This document shows positions 41,992-43,849 of a DNA stretch of 43,849 nt, one piece after another. Source of the stretch: Akkermansia sp. GTDB taxonomy: Bacteria; Verrucomicrobiota; Verrucomicrobiia; Verrucomicrobiales; Akkermansiaceae. A program made the translations under genes and the position numbers. Each line of letters opens with the position of its first letter. The first letter of the stretch is position 1. The stretch covers positions 1 to 43,849 of the forward strand of contig JALFWB010000048.1 in the NCBI GenBank assembly GCA_022787425.1. Reading direction: 5' to 3'. The notes under the pieces were generated by a model. The model was given only the letters and a program-made list of their open reading frames with translations. It was not told the origin of the DNA and did no database searches.

Positions 41992-43293
41992 CTATCTAAA
42001 CAATATTTTTTTCACAAAAGAGCGTAGAGAAATTCTATAACGGACGGGAAGGAACAAATATAAAGAATGAAGGATCGTCCTGCAATACGCCCCTCTACCT
42101 CCAACTCTCCTATTATGACGAATTCTGTCCCTACAGTACCGGAGGAAATCAAATCTATCAGTTTTATTCACTAAGAGTGAAAACGGCATCTTACCCAAGT
42201 TCTTGAAGAAGTAATCAACCCTACTCGTTTTGGGCGCGGAATACAGCAAAGGGTAATTCCCTGCAATTAGAGAGGGGAGGTCCACCCTCCGAGCATCAAG
42301 TTTGAGGGAGTCAAATATACGTCTTCCCTTTTCGCTCAGCAGAATAATAGTTGATTTTCTTCCCTCCAATTTATCTATATGAGCTGCTCCTCCCCAATAA
42401 TCTCCTATAATCACATCTGCGCTACTAGCATGTAATTTAAAGTTACAACTATAGCACTCATCTCTCAAAATATAATCTCTACCATATGCTCTCATATAAT
42501 CATTTACCTGGTGCTCCTCCGACCAAAATGGCACCTCTGTATCAACAGTATATATGGAAAGACATATGCGGCCTGAAGGGCACAGATCTCTAAACTCAAT
42601 TCTGGAAATATCAGACCGAGTAATTCCTAGCGAGAGAAGTTGCTCATCCAAATACCTATACCAAGCGATCGGACTTCCTACCCCGTGACACACTATAGAA
42701 ACCGTTAACAAGTTTCCATAATCTATTTTTAAATATGACTTTAAAGCTGATATCTGACATGGAGTTCCACTGAATAGAACTCTCTGGCCCGCTCTTAGAA
42801 AACCTTTGACTCTTTCAAAACTATCCCCCAACTCACTGGCTATGTATTTACTCCCACGAAATGTCTCTAGCTCCTCAAGAGTTGATGCAGAGGTGTGGTG
42901 TGGAAGCCAATCCCTTCCGAAGGCGGCACCGAACACAACTCCACCTTCATTAATAGTTGCTTTTGACAACAAATATGAGACCCCGCATGATGTACTTCGC
43001 GCTATCTCCGCTGAATCCTTGATGGAAACGACATAACACTCCACCTCCACTCCCTCACGCATGGAATAGTCTCGCTCTCGAAGCCGCTTCTCCTGCATAG
43101 GGCATACATTCTCACATGCATGACAAGCCAGACATGCCTCAGGATTATGAATTGGATACAAGAATCCTTTCGTATTGGGTGACATCGTTATGCTCCCATG
43201 CTTGCACCTCTGTCTGCAGGCTTCACATCCTATACAATATACGGGAGGAATATTTACCCTAATTTTCCCCCTTTGAGCAGCCTCGAATTGCAT
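41992..43293 (-). CDS. FrhB/FdhB-like Fe-S oxidoreductase of a polysaccharide cluster
   Basis: 433 aa. The N-terminus has two 4Fe-4S ferredoxin motifs (CIGCEACRQRC near residue 20 and CLACHACENVCP near 55). A coenzyme F420 hydrogenase/dehydrogenase beta-subunit-type domain follows (SCGVSYLLSKATINEGGVVF; FRGSKYIASELGDSF; VLFSGTPCQISALKSYL; IVCHGVGSPIAWYRYLDEQL; ADVIIGDYWGG). In bacteria that lack F420 such genes usually sit beside polysaccharide pyruvyl transferases in capsule or exopolysaccharide loci; their reaction is not established. The preceding gene is of that type and overlaps it by 40 nt. GAGGGG lies 8 nt before the ATG, one of the few Shine-Dalgarno-like sites in the window. AT-rich codon use marks it as foreign to the main region. 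Confidence 0.82.
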   Translation of the reverse strand: MQFEAAQRGKIRVNIPPVYCIGCEACRQRCKHGSITMSPNTKGFLYPIHNPEACLACHACENVCPMQEKRLRERDYSMREGVEVECYVVSIKDSAEIARSTSCGVSYLLSKATINEGGVVFGAAFGRDWLPHHTSASTLEELETFRGSKYIASELGDSFERVKGFLRAGQRVLFSGTPCQISALKSYLKIDYGNLLTVSIVCHGVGSPIAWYRYLDEQLLSLGITRSDISRIEFRDLCPSGRICLSIYTVDTEVPFWSEEHQVNDYMRAYGRDYILRDECYSCNFKLHASSADVIIGDYWGGAAHIDKLEGRKSTIILLSEKGRRIFDSLKLDARRVDLPSLIAGNYPLLYSAPKTSRVDYFFKNLGKMPFSLLVNKTDRFDFLRYCRDRIRHNRRVGGRGAYCRTILHSLYLFLPVRYRISLRSFVKKILFR

Positions 43294-43757
43294 GACTTTA
43301 ACCCCTCATGTAAAAATAGTTTACCCTTTTCGCCCAACATTTGGATTTTTGCTTTATCAACCTTAAAATTTTCATCCGGAAGATCCATTGCTTGGCTTAA
43401 ATTTAATACCAACCTATCTTCCAGACCAACTGCCTTCAGCAATGTCGTGAGACGCGACTGGGGAGCATCACTTCTTATCGACAGAAAAGGTGTTCCAAAA
43501 AACACTGAGAAGAGCGTACAATGAAATGATGATGTAACCACAAATTTGGCATTCATAATATACCACAAGAATTCTGATGGTCCTATGTCTGCATAGAATG
43601 CATAGGGCTCAACATAGCGCTTAAAGACGACCTCCAGCCCATATTTGTCTGCAATTGCATTTGCAATTTTTAATGACATCTTCTCAAACGATATCTGGTA
43701 ACAAAATACAAACATTGCCGTCCCACAGAGGTGAGAAATTACACCTCTGAGCCGCAT
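43254..43757 (-). CDS. Polysaccharide pyruvyl transferase family, C-terminal part only
   Basis: 167 aa. The segment GPSEFLWYIMNAKFVVTSSF followed by HCTLFSVFFGTPFLSI is the conserved core of the second half of PS_pyruv_trans proteins; FVFCYQ, IADKYGLEV and R-x-x-x-L-L-x-x-x-G-L-E-D-R before and after it also fit. Full members are about 350-400 aa, so the N-terminal half is missing. The upstream frame contains a stop (TAA about 40 bases before the ATG), so this looks like a truncated or frameshifted gene rather than a cut by the window. It overlaps the FrhB-like gene. Function, if retained, would be adding ketal pyruvate (or a related step) to surface glycans. Confidence 0.65.
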   Translation of the reverse strand: MRLRGVISHLCGTAMFVFCYQISFEKMSLKIANAIADKYGLEVVFKRYVEPYAFYADIGPSEFLWYIMNAKFVVTSSFHCTLFSVFFGTPFLSIRSDAPQSRLTTLLKAVGLEDRLVLNLSQAMDLPDENFKVDKAKIQMLGEKGKLFLHEGLKSCNSRLLKGGKLG

Positions 43758-43759
43758 AA

Positions 43760-43849
43760 TTACTGGACTAATGGTCTGTAGGCTTCGAAAAAAGGTTTAG
43801 GAATAGGAATGGATAAATAGTGGGAAATAGCATCGGTGGCTCCCCTGCT
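43760..43849 (-). CDS. Last 29 codons of an unidentified gene entering from the right edge
   Basis: On the minus strand a frame is open from the window edge to TAA at 43762-43760 and ends AISHYLSIPIPKPFFEAYRP. It stops 2 nt before the ATG at 43757. I do not recognise it. It may be the end of a neighbouring gene or, if a frameshift lies here, the missing N-terminal half of the pyruvyl transferase. Confidence 0.4.
   Translation of the reverse strand, partial: SRGATDAISHYLSIPIPKPFFEAYRPLVQ

Noticed and set aside
1..43849. Prophage, integrase, toxin-antitoxin, tRNA or rRNA genes
   Set aside because: I looked for cloverleaf-like stretches, integrase motifs and small paired genes in the gaps and found none I could support.

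Overview
The window looks like the chromosome of a gut-type, anaerobic, Gram-negative bacterium, most plausibly a Verrucomicrobiota member close to Akkermansia (inference, moderate confidence). The support is an exported five-Asp-box sialidase, an outer-membrane porin, lipoproteins, a two-protein 2-hydroxyacyl-CoA dehydratase activator, Fe-S L-serine dehydratase and class A PBP cell-wall synthesis. Almost no gene start has a Shine-Dalgarno motif, and many genes have a sigma70-type promoter whose -10 box ends only 6-9 nt before the ATG, so their mRNAs should be leaderless. This recurring layout was used to choose several starts.

Layout. 1-178: C-terminus of an ISL3-like transposase. 459-4792: an acyl-CoA dehydratase activase split into two adjacent genes. 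4842-5556: divergent promoters serving a small ankyrin protein with a His/Cys-rich tail (minus) and a sialidase (plus). 7758-8312: flavodoxin-fold NAD(P)H oxidoreductase. 8334-14545: two tandem giant ankyrin genes, each with the same terminator/promoter cassette. 14592-22951: a Ppx/GppA-HD protein, then a tight run of cNMP-binding-type histidine kinase, porin, mutS and sdaA. 23060-24109: plsX. 24172-28676: McrBC restriction operon lying between a decayed uracil-DNA-glycosylase fragment and an intact copy. 28752-31409: PBP1A, divergent from ilvC (31595-32575). 32636-34111: lone ABC ATPase and FadR-type GntR regulator. 34179-37778: secreted pair (transglutaminase-like lipoprotein and thioredoxin-like protein). 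37939-41607: nadB, a secreted barrel-like protein and a HAD-FolB fusion. 41608-43849: second, decayed transposase fragment, then visibly AT-rich minus-strand genes for an FrhB-like Fe-S protein and a polysaccharide pyruvyl transferase fragment, probably the edge of an acquired surface-polysaccharide cluster.

How it fits together. Most of the window is housekeeping: mismatch repair, NAD, folate, phospholipid, branched-chain amino acid and peptidoglycan synthesis. Accessory layers sit between these genes: mucin-sugar release (sialidase), ankyrin scaffolds, modified-DNA restriction (McrBC) and envelope sensing (kinase/porin). The least ordinary items are the ankyrin cassette pair, the UDG-flanked McrBC island, the leaderless promoter class, the C-rich gene 3' ends that may act as Rho sites, the palindrome inside the 34179 promoter, the 5' hairpin of ilvC and the HAD-FolB fusion. 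No tRNA, rRNA or CRISPR array was seen.
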